Shown one piece after another: positions 43,305 to 53,672 of a DNA stretch of 64,000 nt. The DNA is from Haliscomenobacter sp. (lineage in GTDB: Bacteria > Bacteroidota > Bacteroidia > Chitinophagales > Saprospiraceae). The position numbers and the translations under genes are program-made. The DNA lies in assembly GCF_016718685.1 (NCBI RefSeq), contig NZ_JADKCX010000024.1, positions 39,148-103,147 of the forward strand. Direction: 5' to 3'. The notes below the pieces were generated by a model. The model was not told where the DNA came from. It saw nothing but the letters and a program-made list of their open reading frames with translations, and did no database searches. Numbering within the stretch: position 1 is the first letter of the stretch; each line of letters begins with the position of its first letter.

Positions 43305-43337
43305 TTGTCCGATTGGTAGATTAGACTTTCCGCTTGG
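43305..43337. promoter_or_regulatory. 21-bp-spaced direct repeats, site B
   Basis: TTGTCCGATTGG (43305-43316) and CTTTCCGCTTGG (43326-43337), 21 bases apart, about 90-120 bases upstream of the 64-residue lipoprotein gene. GACTTTCCGCTTGG here is identical to site A. The site overlaps the uncertain 3' end of the S41 gene. Confidence 0.6.
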
Positions 43338-44856
43338 TAAATTTTGCCGCCCAAAGGAACCCGCGATGAACCAAAACCGTTTGCCTGATTTTTTTTGTTG
43401 ACCTGATCCAACCAACGTTTGGCAGCTTCAATAACCGGATCTTTAAGTTCAGCATCATCGACTCCAACAATTTGCTCATCCGGGGTGATTTGGGTGCCAA
43501 AGGTTTTTTCCCGATCGGCATAAATGGATACAGTCAACAAAATCATCGCGCTGTCCCGCAAAGCGTAATCTTGATTGGCAGTGGAAAGCCCAGCAGTGGG
43601 TTCACCAAAACTTCGGGTGTTGGGACGTTTGCGAAAAGCCACCGTTACCACTTCTCCAGAACTTGCAGTTTGGGGCCCGGTCAAAACAGCTACTGGTGGA
43701 AATTTTTGTTGAAATTTATACGGTTTACGGCTGATTTTTGTAGCCACACTTTTTCCTTCCCCTGATTTTCCTCTTTTATACATCCAAGGCGTAGGCCTTC
43801 CTCTTTTGATCAGGAACCATGAAAAAACCACAAGCTCCTTCCCCCAACAAAGGGCCAATACCTGCCAACATCGGCCAGCAATTGCCGCCCTGGTTTTGAC
43901 GCAAATCCAAAATCCAGCCTATGGGCTTAGAACGATCCAGGTTTTCCAAAAGGTTTTGCAATTGATCCGCAAAATAGGTAGTTCGGGTTTCGTCACCCAC
44001 TGCAACACCGGGCATTTGCAAGTAGCCATATTTGCCATCTAGCGTTTTGCCAGTGGTAAGTGGCAAATTTTGGGCAGCATCGGGTTCTGATGCAGACCAG
44101 GATTTGTTCATAGAAGCTGGCATGAGAAAGCTGTGGTGGTCTCCCAAGGCCTTCAAAACATAACTGATGGCTGGATAACATGCAGCATAATTGCTGGCAC
44201 CAGAGGCCATTAAAAATGCCCGATCAGTTACCTCTGGCCAGTTTACTGAATCACGAAGAAGTGCATTTTTTTGGATAATGCCGATTGCTTCGTTTAAATA
44301 CGAATGTAAGCTATCCGGAAGGCTCTCTTTGCTCAATGGAAGTTCAATCAGGGAAAAGTCATCAAACCAGGCCGTACCCTTGCCTACCGTTAGTCCACCA
44401 ATTTGCACCCTGGTAGCCGCAACATCTACAAAAAAATCATTGCTTATTTCAATCCAGTCAGCAGTTCCATTCAAGGCCCGATCGCCCATGTTGTTGAAAA
44501 ACAGACTTTTGTCACCAGCAAAAACATTTACCCAAATCCCTGCAAATTGCTCTACAGCGTCCCTTTTTAGAAAGCCGGTCACCCTGTATTTGCGCAAGCT
44601 CGTGCTGGGGTAGCGCAACCACTTGAGAAAAAGAAACAAATTGCTCGCCTATTGGGGTCTGAAGTCGAATACAGGACATGCCGGCATGTCGGATTTTTTC
44701 ATCACCGGAGGTTTTGAGTACTGCCTTGGATCGCCAATATTTCAAACCGGTACTCGTTGCCGTATCCGTCTCCTCAAAATTTGCATTGAGGAGAGATTGC
44801 CCCAAAGCGGGGCAGAGTGCACCCAAAAAAAGCAAAACGTAAAGCAATGGTTTCAT
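43321..44856 (-). CDS. secreted S41 (C-terminal processing) peptidase, two or more frameshifts
   Basis: Signal peptide (LLYVLLFLGALCPALGQ), then a carbohydrate-binding-like beta domain (LLNANFEETDTATSTG, RVTGFLKRDAV, WFDDFSLIELP) split by a break near 44545-44575. The protease domain follows: LGDHHSFLMPA, KYGYLQMPGV, WILDLRQNQGG, and after a break near 43780-43790, VLTGPQTASSGEVVTVAF with the expected nucleophile serine and RSFGEPTAG. The last frame has lost its stop near an A8 run (about 43390), so the 3' end is uncertain; 43321 is the stop in one alternative frame. Repaired length is about 510 residues. S41 enzymes degrade or trim exported proteins. Confidence 0.75.
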
Positions 44857-44902
44857 GTTACATAGGTTTAGATGTTATGCAATAAGTAATAGAAGAAAAT
44901 GC

Positions 44903-46605
44903 TCAAGAAATAAGCCACTCCTCAGCAGCGGGCAGTTCGCTCAAAGTCTCCTTGAGTTGGGTCAAAAGCCTAGAAAGTTCGGTAAAGGGAGCCTCTTTCA
45001 GCGCAGTCTGTTCCAATTGCTGTGCCAAAGCTGCCGCTTTTTTCAAGCCCACAAATTCCAGTTGTGGCTTAAAACTGTGAGCGGTATGGTACAAGGCCTG
45101 CTGGTCTTGTTCCAATAGCGCTTGTTCCAGTTTTTGAATTTCCAAAGGGCATTGATGCAGGAATTTCTGAATGAAATAGTGCATCTGTTCCACGTCGCCA
45201 GCAGTGAAATCACGCAGGAAACTCAAATCCAGCCCAGCATTCTGGGGCATTATAATCAGATCAATTGCTTTCTTTTCCAGCGTGGCGTCTGCTTTTAACC
45301 CCAGGGTTTCTGCCATTACCTGTGCCAGTTGATGGGGTTTAAAGGGTTTACCCAAGTGTCGATCCATGCCCGATTCCAGCGCCTTTTCAATTTCTTCGGG
45401 CGTAGCCGAGGCGGTCAACGCAATGATGGGCAGATCGCGCTTCAGGCTGTCGTCAAATTCACGAATTCTGCGTGCGGCCTCCGTTCCCGACATTTCCGGC
45501 ATTTGCATGTCCATCAAGACCAGGTCGAAGTCTTGATTTTCAAGGGTTTCAATGGCCTCTTTCCCGTTAACCGCCTCGGTGATGCTGGCATTTTCAAAAT
45601 GCCGATGGATGGCTTCATGGGCAATTTCCCGATTCAGGGCATTGTCGTCTACCAATAGAATGTTCAAGGGCTGAGCAAAATACAATGAAGTGCTTTCCGT
45701 GTTTTCGAGTTTCAATTCGGAGATTGTAGCCAATGCAAAAGGAAGCTTCACCGTAAACGTGGTGCCCACTCCAAGTTCACTCTCTACCTGAATATCCCCA
45801 CCATGCAGTTGCACCAGTTCCTGGGTTACGGTTAGGCCCAGGCCAGTACCTCCGTACCGGGCAACCATGTCCTCTCCGGCCTGTTCAAAACTGTCAAATA
45901 CAGCCGTGATTTTTTCAGCAGGTATGCCGATTCCAGTATCGATGATGCGTAAGGACAGGAGCACTCGATCAGTATCGGGATCATCCGGGCTTCTTGCGGA
46001 TTCAGTGCAGTCCATTTTGATCGTAACCGATCCTTTTTCGGTGAATTTGACTGCGTTGCCCGTCAGGTTCATGATAATCTGATACAAGCGGGTGGGGTCG
46101 CCCCGTAACGCTCCGGGAACATTTTTATGCACATCCAGCAATAGATGGATGCCCTTGTTCTGTGCCCTTAAGGATAAAGATTCCTGCACATCAGCAGCAA
46201 TTTTGGTGGGCGAAAACGGAATTTTGCGTAGCTTCAGTTCGCCTGCTTCCAGCTTACTTAATTCCAATACGGCATTGACCACTTCATCTAATCGCTCGGT
46301 GGAATGATAAATCGAGGACAACCAGCGGCGCTGCTTCTCACTCAAGGATGTTTCCAGCAATAAGTCTGTAAACCCGGCGATGCCATGTAAAGGGGTACGA
46401 ATTTCGTGGCTCATGTGCGCCAAAAAACGCTCTTTGAATTTTTCGCTTTGTTCAGCGCGCTCTTTTGGGCGATGAGTTGGCTTTGGGTGGCTTCGAGCTT
46501 GATCAAGGCCTGCTTGAATACATTCACAGACCTCGATTTTTGCCGACTGTTGCGGTACAAAATGGCAGCAATCAACAGTATAAAAAAGGAATAACCTACC
46601 CACAT
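44903..46605 (-). CDS. hybrid histidine kinase with receiver and HPt domains, one frameshift
   Basis: ATG 46605, 10 bases past the LytTR regulator stop, starts a short transmembrane anchor (WVGYSFFILLIAAILYRN) and coiled coil; near 46470 the AAAA of CCCAAAAGAG needs one more A to reach SEKFKERFLAHMSHEIRTPL (H-box). Then come LTGNAVKF, DTGIGIP and GTGLGLT (ATPase), a receiver (LNILLVDDNALNREIA, LVLMDMQMPEMSG, LGKPFKP) and a C-terminal HPt with YHTAHSFKPQLEF. This is a full phosphorelay chain without its own output; the LytTR protein encoded just upstream is the likely final acceptor. There is almost no periplasmic domain, so the input is probably within the membrane or from the cytoplasm. Confidence 0.85.
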
Positions 46606-46615
46606 ACACCCTGGT

Positions 46616-47365
46616 TTAAAATTTCGAAAACAATTCCAAAAAGTCATCCTTACGGTTGCGCGCCACACTTACGGTAGCGCCATCGTCCATCACCACATAA
46701 CCTCCTTCAGAGCGTACAAACTGGCGAATATGGTTCATGTTGATGAGGTGAGAATTGTGGACCCGGTAAAAATTTTGGCCTTCCAGAATCTCCTCCAATT
46801 GTCCCATAGGTTTGGACACCATGAGTTTTTCACCACCCAGCATCGTGACTATGGTATACATGCGGTCGCTTTCACAGCGTACAATGTCATGGATTTTTTT
46901 GAACACCAGGCCCTCCGCGGTAGTGAGGGCGATTTTTTCGGGCAGTGCCGCTTTGATTTTCCCGTTTTGAGCCAATTGGCTGACCTGCTCCCGCAGCATC
47001 CTGGCCGGGTTGTTTTGTGCGCGGGTAATTGCGGCCAGGAGTTCTTCGCGGCTAATGGGTTTTTGGAGGTAGTCTACGGCGCTGTAACGAATGGCTTTGA
47101 TGGCGTAATTCTCGTGGGCAGTGGTAAAAACTACCTGAAAGTCAATCAAATCGATACGTTCAAGCATCTCAAATGCGGTCATGTCGCCTAATTCAATGTC
47201 CAGAAAAACCAGATCGGGTCGATGCTCAGCGATGGCACTGATGCCCGCTTTGCCCGAATTGACACAAGCCAGCAGCTCAACCGTTTCGGCGCAGTATTTG
47301 GTCAACAGAAATTGGAGCTTTTCTGCGGCGTCGGCATTGTCTTCGATGAGGAGAGTTTTCAACAT
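46616..47365 (-). CDS. LytTR-family response regulator
   Basis: A 249-residue transcription factor. Receiver: LLIEDNADA pocket, phospho-acceptor in LVFLDIELGD, FTTAHENYA, and lysine in YLQKPIS. LytTR DNA-binding domain: IHDIVRCESDRMYTIVTMLG, SKPMGQLEEIL and FYRVHNSHLINMNHIRQF, the most conserved part. LytTR proteins bind direct repeats spaced about 21 bp; repeats of that spacing occur upstream of three exported-protein genes 3.5-9 kb away (37834, 42829, 43305). Followed by the hybrid kinase in the same operon. Confidence 0.9.
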   Translation of the reverse strand: MLKTLLIEDNADAAEKLQFLLTKYCAETVELLACVNSGKAGISAIAEHRPDLVFLDIELGDMTAFEMLERIDLIDFQVVFTTAHENYAIKAIRYSAVDYLQKPISREELLAAITRAQNNPARMLREQVSQLAQNGKIKAALPEKIALTTAEGLVFKKIHDIVRCESDRMYTIVTMLGGEKLMVSKPMGQLEEILEGQNFYRVHNSHLINMNHIRQFVRSEGGYVVMDDGATVSVARNRKDDFLELFSKF

Positions 47366-47445
47366 GACCTTGTTATTTCAAAATGCTTACTACAAAAGTA
47401 TTTCACTTGCCAATTTACGGCGTTTTCCAATAAATGTATAATCCG

Positions 47446-49189
47446 CTAATCTTCATATCCCCCCATCCAGGCGTATCGTCCAAAAAGGAACAACCCAATG
47501 GCTGCCACGGGAGTGATGATCAGCATGGCGATGACCCCAAAAATCAAGTCGTCGGGGTGGCCGGAAGTAAGTTTGGGTATTCCCAATTCAACTATACCAA
47601 AATAGGCCGCTGCGATGCCAAGCAACATCCATGCCCCGCCGAGCAGTTTTTTCACCTGGTTCAGCAAGCCAGAGGAACCTACCGATTGAGGGTCAACAGG
47701 CTTGATTTCTCTGAGGTACAAGAGTCCAATGAGGAAACTGATGCTCATCAAAACGATGGGATAGGTCAATCCAGCCAGGTAATATTGGGTAGCCTGAGCC
47801 ACCTTGGCTTTGTCGATAGAATACGTTGCAATCACGGGCGCCATGCCCCCAAAGATGCCGTAACTGATGTGGTAAGGCAAAGAAAAAGAGGTGTAGCGGA
47901 TTTTTAAAGGGAACAGTTCCACCAAAAAAGCCGTAGAAGGACTGGCCGACATGCCACAAATGATGACCAACAGGGTGGTCAAAAAAATCAGCATCCACAA
48001 ATCCGCTGCATTGAGTTGGATGCTTTGGGTGGTTTCAGTTTTGCCCGATGTGCCATTATTGAACGTTTGTTTTTTGATTTCCTGGTAAAGCGTGCCATCC
48101 GTATATACACGTTGGGTGGTGGAGGTCAGCAAAGAATCGCCGTCCGGCAAAAGTTGCCTTTGTACTACGCGGGAACCCGCTGATTTATTTTCAGTTTTGT
48201 GCTGCAAATCCGTGGTTTGAAACATCTGCGCATAGATCGGGCGAAAACAAAAAATAGCCAACAACAGCCCCAGCATCAATAAGGGCTTCCGCCCTACCCG
48301 ATCCGACAACCAGCCGAAAAATACATAAAACGGATTGCCCAACAACAATCCTCCAATGACGATGTACGTCGTTTGGTTGTAGTCCAAAAACCTGAACTTG
48401 ATCAGAAAATTTTGCACATACACAATTGAGGCATAACTCGCCACTCCGATGCCCAGGGTCAGTCCAAACAAGGCCAAGAGCACCACTTTCAGGTTTTCCT
48501 TTTACCCAAAGCCTCCTTCAAAGGGTTACGAGAGGTTTCTCCTTTTTCCTTCGCCTGAGCAAACAAAGGTGACTCAGCCATGTTTTTGCGAACGTACAAA
48601 GAGATACCCACCAACAGGATCGAGACCAAAAACGGAATCCGCCAGCCCCAGGCTTCCCAGTCCGCTGGTTCCATCGCGTTTTTGCAGAGCAATATCACAC
48701 CAAAGGAGAGCAATAAGCCACACGGCCCGGCGATCTGAATCCAGGAAGTCCAAAAACCACGTTCACGCACAGGGGCATGCTCGGCACAAAGGTGGTTGCA
48801 CCACCCGTCTCGCCTCCGATGGCCAGACCTTGCAAGAGCCTTAAAATGAGCACAATCAGGGGCGCAAAAAAACCAATGCGCTCATAACTGGGCACCAAGC
48901 CCGTCAAAAAGGTGGAGCCGCCCATCAGCACCAGGGTGGCCATGAAGGTGTATTTTCGCCCGATCAGGTCACCCAAACGCCCGAAAAACAGGGCGCCAAA
49001 GGGCCGCACCACCAAACCCGCCGCAAAAGTAGCCAGGGTGGCTAAAAAAGCGGCAGTGGGGTTTTCTTTGGGAAAAAACTGGCTGGAAATGATGCTGGCC
49101 AGTCCCCCAAAAATAAAAAAATCGTACCACTCAATCACAGTACCTACTGTAGCCGTGGTGATGATGGAACGCAGAGAATGCTGTCGCAT
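47446..49189 (-). CDS. MFS transporter, metabolite:H+ symporter (MHS) type, two frameshifts
   Basis: Inner-membrane symporter of 12 helices, about 580 residues when repaired. The N-terminus has the MHS signature EWYDFFIFGGLASIISSQFF and the loop GRLGDLIGRKYTF; a break near 48768 joins GGETGGATTF to EHAPVRERGFWTSW, and a second near 48487 joins the loop to ENLKVVLLALFG and then GWLSDRVGRKPLL. Both breaks are one base. A hydrophilic insert of about 70 residues (LLPDGDSLLTSTTQRVY and flanks) follows helix 8, unusual for the family. Relatives carry alpha-ketoglutarate, proline/betaine or shikimate. Confidence 0.82.
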
Positions 49190-49211
49190 AGGGTTCTTTG
49201 GTGAATTCTAA

Positions 49212-50366
49212 TCAATGTTGTACAACCAAAGGTACTGTTTCCAGCCGATCTGCCGTACACAGCACCAGGGTATACCTGCCATTAGGCAAATCATGACCAG
49301 GCATTTGCCAGCTCATTTTTTGCTGCTGGGCTACCTCTACCTGGCTGGTTTTGAGTGTACGCCCCAATGCATCGTGTAATTCGATGCGGAGCTTTCCAGA
49401 AATGAGCGGAACAAAACTAAGTTGGATCTCCTCATCGACTGGATTGGGGATTACCTGCAACTGAGCCGTCGGGGGCTGTACTTCGCGCACCGGCACGGTC
49501 GCTCTGGGTGGCGCTTTGAAACGCACGCTGAGGATTTGGTTTTGCGCGGTGTTGAAATTGAGCTGAGCAATGACTTCTTTGGTCGTATTGTTGTAAAAAT
49601 GATGGCTGACCAGCGTATCCACACCGAACACGGCAGCAAAAGCGGTGTTCTGATTCACGATCAAATCAGTTGCATCCAGCCAGCCCAAAAAAGTTTTAAC
49701 ATCCAGGCGGGTAGAGATGTATTCGGTGCGTTTTTCCCGTAAAACGTTGTATTGGGCAAAGGGCAACTTCAGGGTACCAAAGGCATCTACCACATCGTTG
49801 CGGGTAAAAGCAATTCGAACCCGGATGGAGTCGATTAAAGTTGCACTGGTGGGAAGGTTTTTTTTGACAACATCGGGTAATTCATTTAAGGAAAATCCCT
49901 GAAATACGGAAGAATTGGCCACATTGATGTCGAAAAAATTCATCGGTGAACGGCGTTCTACGTAGGCGGGAAGCAACTTGAACCGGGCATTCAAACTCAA
50001 TCCAAAGGGATCCACACCCGCAAAGCCCATGTTCTCCAGACGCGTATTGCTGAGGTTGTAGTAGGTTTCCCTGATTGCGTCGGCCACCACCAGTTCAGCA
50101 CCAGGGTATGAATTGGCATTTTTTCCTGCGCTGGCAGGCCCAAATACTTGTAGGGACACAGACCGGGCCACTAATTTGCTCAAGTCCCAGTTTTGGTTGC
50201 CGCCTGGCGGGCTAAAAAGACTTTGTACATCAAGGGCAGGCCGATCATCAAAGGCGTAACGCAAGGTATCGCCTGCAACAGGAAAAGTAGAGGAGGTTAC
50301 GGTGATTTGGGCCTTGCAAAGCTGGGCAATGGCCAGGAATAAAAGGGTGTTGAATAGTTGTCTCAT
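49212..50366 (-). CDS. type IX secretion cargo protein with type A sorting domain
   Basis: A 384-residue secreted protein. Signal peptide (LLFLAIAQLCKAQ); mature body beta-rich without a recognised domain (e.g. GDTLRYAFDDRPALD, SLFSPPGGNQNWDLSKL). The last 80 residues are a T9SS type A C-terminal domain: QVIPNPVDEEIQLSFVPL, LRIELHDALGRTLKT and LPNGRYTLVL. The CTD sends the protein across the outer membrane through the type IX system and is normally removed. This is the clearest lineage marker in the window for Bacteroidota. Confidence 0.87.
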   Translation of the reverse strand: MRQLFNTLLFLAIAQLCKAQITVTSSTFPVAGDTLRYAFDDRPALDVQSLFSPPGGNQNWDLSKLVARSVSLQVFGPASAGKNANSYPGAELVVADAIRETYYNLSNTRLENMGFAGVDPFGLSLNARFKLLPAYVERRSPMNFFDINVANSSVFQGFSLNELPDVVKKNLPTSATLIDSIRVRIAFTRNDVVDAFGTLKLPFAQYNVLREKRTEYISTRLDVKTFLGWLDATDLIVNQNTAFAAVFGVDTLVSHHFYNNTTKEVIAQLNFNTAQNQILSVRFKAPPRATVPVREVQPPTAQLQVIPNPVDEEIQLSFVPLISGKLRIELHDALGRTLKTSQVEVAQQQKMSWQMPGHDLPNGRYTLVLCTADRLETVPLVVQH

Positions 50367-50478
50367 CGTATGGGAGCTTGGTGCATCAATAGTTTGATTG
50401 GGATTGGGATTGATTTTTTTGGTTCGCAGCTAGGTAAAGATAACCTGTTTTTTTTTACCCAAAGTTCGTTTTCTTGAG

Positions 50479-51632
50479 TTAGCCTTTTATAAAATCGGAA
50501 GGCATTTTCCCGGTGGCTTTTTTAACCGCACGATTGAAGGTAGATTTTGAATTGAAGCCACATTCATAGGCGAGCGCCAAAAGGGTGTAGTGACTCAATT
50601 TGGGATCATTGACTTTTTCTGAAAATCTGCTACCCGGTAGGCGTTGACAAAATCGTTGAAATTTTTTTGAAATCCAGTGTTGATCACGTAAGAAATCCAA
50701 GAGTTGTGGGAGTGTAATCTTGCGGATAGATCACTCAAGGTGAGCTCCAGATTGAGGTACAATTTTTCTGTTTGCACCGCGACTTCCACCTTTTTGCACC
50801 ATATTTCTAATTCAGCTGGGTCCGGCTTTTCTGTTTTTTTTATGGCAATTTTTTGGTTAGCTGACCCAAAATTGGATTCGATTGGGATATTGGTATTGAA
50901 AACCATCTGGTGTGGTTGGGGTTGCAAGTAGCCATTGAAACTGATGTAACAGATGTTGAATGCCACGATAGCCCGCAAAATCCAGTCATCCCAATAAGAG
51001 ATGGAAACGAAAAATCCCAAAACATAAAGCACTTGTGCTGATACCACTCCCAGCACGATCAAAGCCAGAAAATTTTTATACCAATTCAGGAGCATGGCCT
51101 CCGTATCTGAGCGCTCGGTGGGCAACCAGCGGCGGTACCTATGGTACAGACGCAAAGACAAAATCGTGTACACCAGCAGTGATACAATTTCGGTAACACT
51201 ATGCAAGTTGCCTAGATGAAAAGGATGGTGGATCCGTTGAGCCCACCAATCTACCCCCTCTTTGCCACTAAGAAAAACCAGCAGGTGGTAGAAAAAATAA
51301 ACAACATACGGCAGGAAATGCCAGTAATCCACGGCCTTGAATTTAAACTGGGCATTGGTTTGGGTCTTTAAGTAAAAATAAACCAGTGGCCCGATGACCA
51401 AACCCGTATCCTGGGGAAAAAACCACCAATCTTGCCCTAAAATGTAAATGCCCATGAACCCGAGCATGGAAGGAACATTGGTGATGCACAAAGCCAGAAT
51501 CAGCCCTGCCAGCCAAAAATCGGAGGCACGCTCTTCAGAGATGCCCCTTATGCTGAATTGGTACACATAAAAGAGCCCTTGCAGAAAGGCAAAGAGCAGT
51601 ACAAAGGCGTATAAGTTCAATTGGAAATTCAT
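50479..51632 (-). CDS. AraC-family regulator with membrane N-terminal half, one frameshift
   Basis: The N-terminal 250 residues hold about seven hydrophobic helices (LNLYAFVLLFAFLQGLFYVY, IYILGQDWWFFPQDTGLVIG and others), the C-terminal part an AraC/HTH_18 domain: LNLELTLSDLSARLHSHNSW, then, after a missing T in GATTTTCAG near 50620, FSEKVNDPKLSHYTLLALA, YECGFNSKSTFNRAVKKATG and PSDFIKG. Membrane-embedded AraC proteins of this design are frequent in Bacteroidota and may read membrane or ligand signals directly. The likely target is unknown. Confidence 0.83.
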
Positions 51633-51644
51633 GGCATTGCGGCG

Positions 51645-51679
51645 CTTCGGGTTTTATCTTTAGTAGACAAAACCCGAAG
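51645..51679. terminator. 11-bp hairpin between AraC and lipoprotein genes
   Basis: CTTCGGGTTTT (51645-51655) pairs exactly with AAAACCCGAAG (51669-51679), 13-base loop. It follows the lipoprotein stop on the minus strand and precedes the AraC start by 13 bases, so it may also touch AraC leader RNA. Confidence 0.5.
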
Positions 51680-51703
51680 TGGCAATAAAGGTTTGGAAAC
51701 AAC

Positions 51704-52069
51704 CTAATTTTTGTACCCCATCGATAGGCCAGTATCCCCATGTACTTTCAGTTCCACGTCGGCATTCTCATTGGAGGGATTGGCGATGACGACTGCGGTG
51801 TTTCTATCCACTTTCAGACTCGCTTTTTGATTTGGCTGCACCACCACTGGCGAATGCGTTCCGCCATCAATGGGCGCCAGGTGAATCTTCAGGGGATTGG
51901 ACGAGATGTTTTTCAAATCGACGCTAAATGCCCCATGTTGGTTGTTGCCCAACACAAAACTATTCTGTGGGCCAATGGTAGTGGTGGAAGTCAAAGAGTC
52001 AAATATGCCACAGGAAACCATAAAAAATGCACTAAAACCACAGATCAGGGTGATGATGATCTTTTTCAT
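51704..52069 (-). CDS. small lipoprotein of unknown function
   Basis: ATG 52069 gives a 121-residue protein with signal peptide (MKKIIITLICGFSAFFM) and lipobox MVSCG. The mature part is a single small beta-sandwich-like domain: NNQHGAFSVDLKNISSNPLK, VVVQPNQKASLKVDRNTAVV and ENADVELKVHG. No family name recognised. Upstream in-frame sequence to 52120 would add 17 residues unlike a signal peptide. Confidence 0.75.
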   Translation of the reverse strand: MKKIIITLICGFSAFFMVSCGIFDSLTSTTTIGPQNSFVLGNNQHGAFSVDLKNISSNPLKIHLAPIDGGTHSPVVVQPNQKASLKVDRNTAVVIANPSNENADVELKVHGDTGLSMGYKN

Positions 52070-52193
52070 AAATGGATGGATTAAAATGGATGAAAAAATG
52101 ATTGTACCACAAAACTCCATCCAATTCTGAGCTATGTCGCTTCAAAATATGATTTGACACCTGGCAAAAACGAATCTAATAAAAGTACTAGGT

Positions 52194-53388
52194 TCATTTC
52201 TTCTTTTGCTGGTACTCCACCACAGCGTTCAATACTTTTTGGGTCAAAAAATTCGGGTTGAAATTCCCGGATTCAGCACTTGGTAAGACATTCCAGGCAT
52301 TGAATACAACTACCATGTCGTATTCAGGGATTACGATCGGGAATTGGCCCCCGAAACCATTGCCGCCCCAGGTAACTTCGGCGGGTTTGTTGCCATAGGA
52401 GCTCAGCCACCACTTGTAGCCGTAGCCACGGTTGGGGCCAAATTTGATGTAAGGAGAAACCGACTGTTTGAACCCAATCTGTACTGATGATTTGCTGGCC
52501 TTCCCATTTTCCATTTTTTAGGAACAAGTAGAACAATTTGGCCAGGTCGCTTTTTTCCAGGTAAACCCCACCTTCACTGTCCACCAGGCCGTAGGGAGCA
52601 CGTTTCCAAAAATGATTGTTGATGCCCAAAGGCTCAAACAAGTGTTTTACGGCGTATTCTTCAATGTCGCTGCCCGTTGCCACCCGGAAAATATAGGCTA
52701 GTAATTCAGTCGCCCCACTGTTGTAATTGAACTCTTTCCCTGGTTCATCCGACATGGGGAAATCGATGGTGAATTTGACCCAATCAAAACTGGCTTCCAT
52801 GTTGCTGCAGCTGTTGTTGGGATCGGAGTAGGGGAGGTCTTCATGCCAATCAAATCCGGCGGTCATGGTCAACAAATGCCGGATGGTCATTCTCCTTTTG
52901 CGGGCATCAATGTTTTTGACGGCAGTGGTATCAAAAAAACTCAAAACGGGAGTATCCAGGTCCGGGAAATCCTTGCGCGTCACTGCCACCCCGATGATCA
53001 TCGAAGTGATGGTTTTGGAAACGGACTGTAAGGTGTGGAGTTTGCTGCCATGGTAAAAAGGGTGCCACCAGGCCGAAAAGTAGTTGTAAGGCCCGGTGGG
53101 ATCAGTCGCGTTCAAACCACTTTTTTCAATGGCTTCCTGCTTGTACAATTCGGCGTAATTGTGGCTGTACGACGCTTCGTAGGCGATTTGACCATGCCGG
53201 ATGATCAGCATGCCGTCTACATTGCCGTATTTTCCGGCGGCAAAATCGCGGTCGAGGGCAACGAGGGAGTCGGCGTTCAGGTTTAGTTTTTCAGGGCTGG
53301 TTTTGGTCCAGGCCTGGGTAGGCCATTTGTCCTGGGCATTGGATGAAATGAGGCTGAGCAACAGCAGGAGTGTGAGGAAGGGTTTCAT
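52194..53388 (-). CDS. serine hydrolase (beta-lactamase class C fold), one frameshift
   Basis: Secreted penicillin-binding-protein-like serine hydrolase. Start 53388 (MKPFLTLLLLLSLISSNAQ); the earlier in-frame start reads the foldback repeat. Motifs: SVSKTIT (SxxK, about 126), YNSGATELL (YxS/N loop). At about 52466 the frame changes after ISTDWV; the next frame gives KQSVSPYIKFGP, GYGYKWWLSSYGN, TWGGNGFGGQ (the KTG-like third element) and ends KVLNAVVEYQQKKK. Repaired length is about 400 residues. First of three tandem enzymes of this fold; substrates may be peptides or esters rather than beta-lactams. Confidence 0.83.
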
Positions 53389-53440
53389 GGTATTGAGTTT
53401 TGTGCGGTTCTTCGCTGAGAATTTCGCTGAGAAACATAAA

Positions 53441-53632
53441 TCGACATATTTTTTAGCACAAAGGACACAAAGGGGCACAAAGGACACCAAAGGTAGATGT
53501 TTGACAACCGATGCCCCAAGGTTTGATTTCTCTTTGTCCACACTTTGGGCAGAGGGCCTGTCAACATCCTGTCTTTGTGTCCCTTTTGCCCTCTTTGTGT
53601 TCTTTGTGCTCCAAAAATGTCGCTTTGGTGAT
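53441..53632. repeat. long foldback element built from CACAAAGG units
   Basis: A 190-base imperfect inverted repeat: the left arm (about 53442-53508) runs CGACAT, T-rich, then four CACAAAGG-type units, TAGATG, TTGACA; the right arm (about 53560-53632) is its complement with variations. The centre (53509-53559) has an inner pairing GCCCCAAG with CTTTGGGC. It fills most of the gap between two serine-hydrolase genes. The unit is unlike the GGGTTCGA repeats but the architecture is alike. Confidence 0.75.
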
Positions 53633-53672
53633 TCTCTAAAAATTCGGGATGATTCATATTTAAAACAAGACC

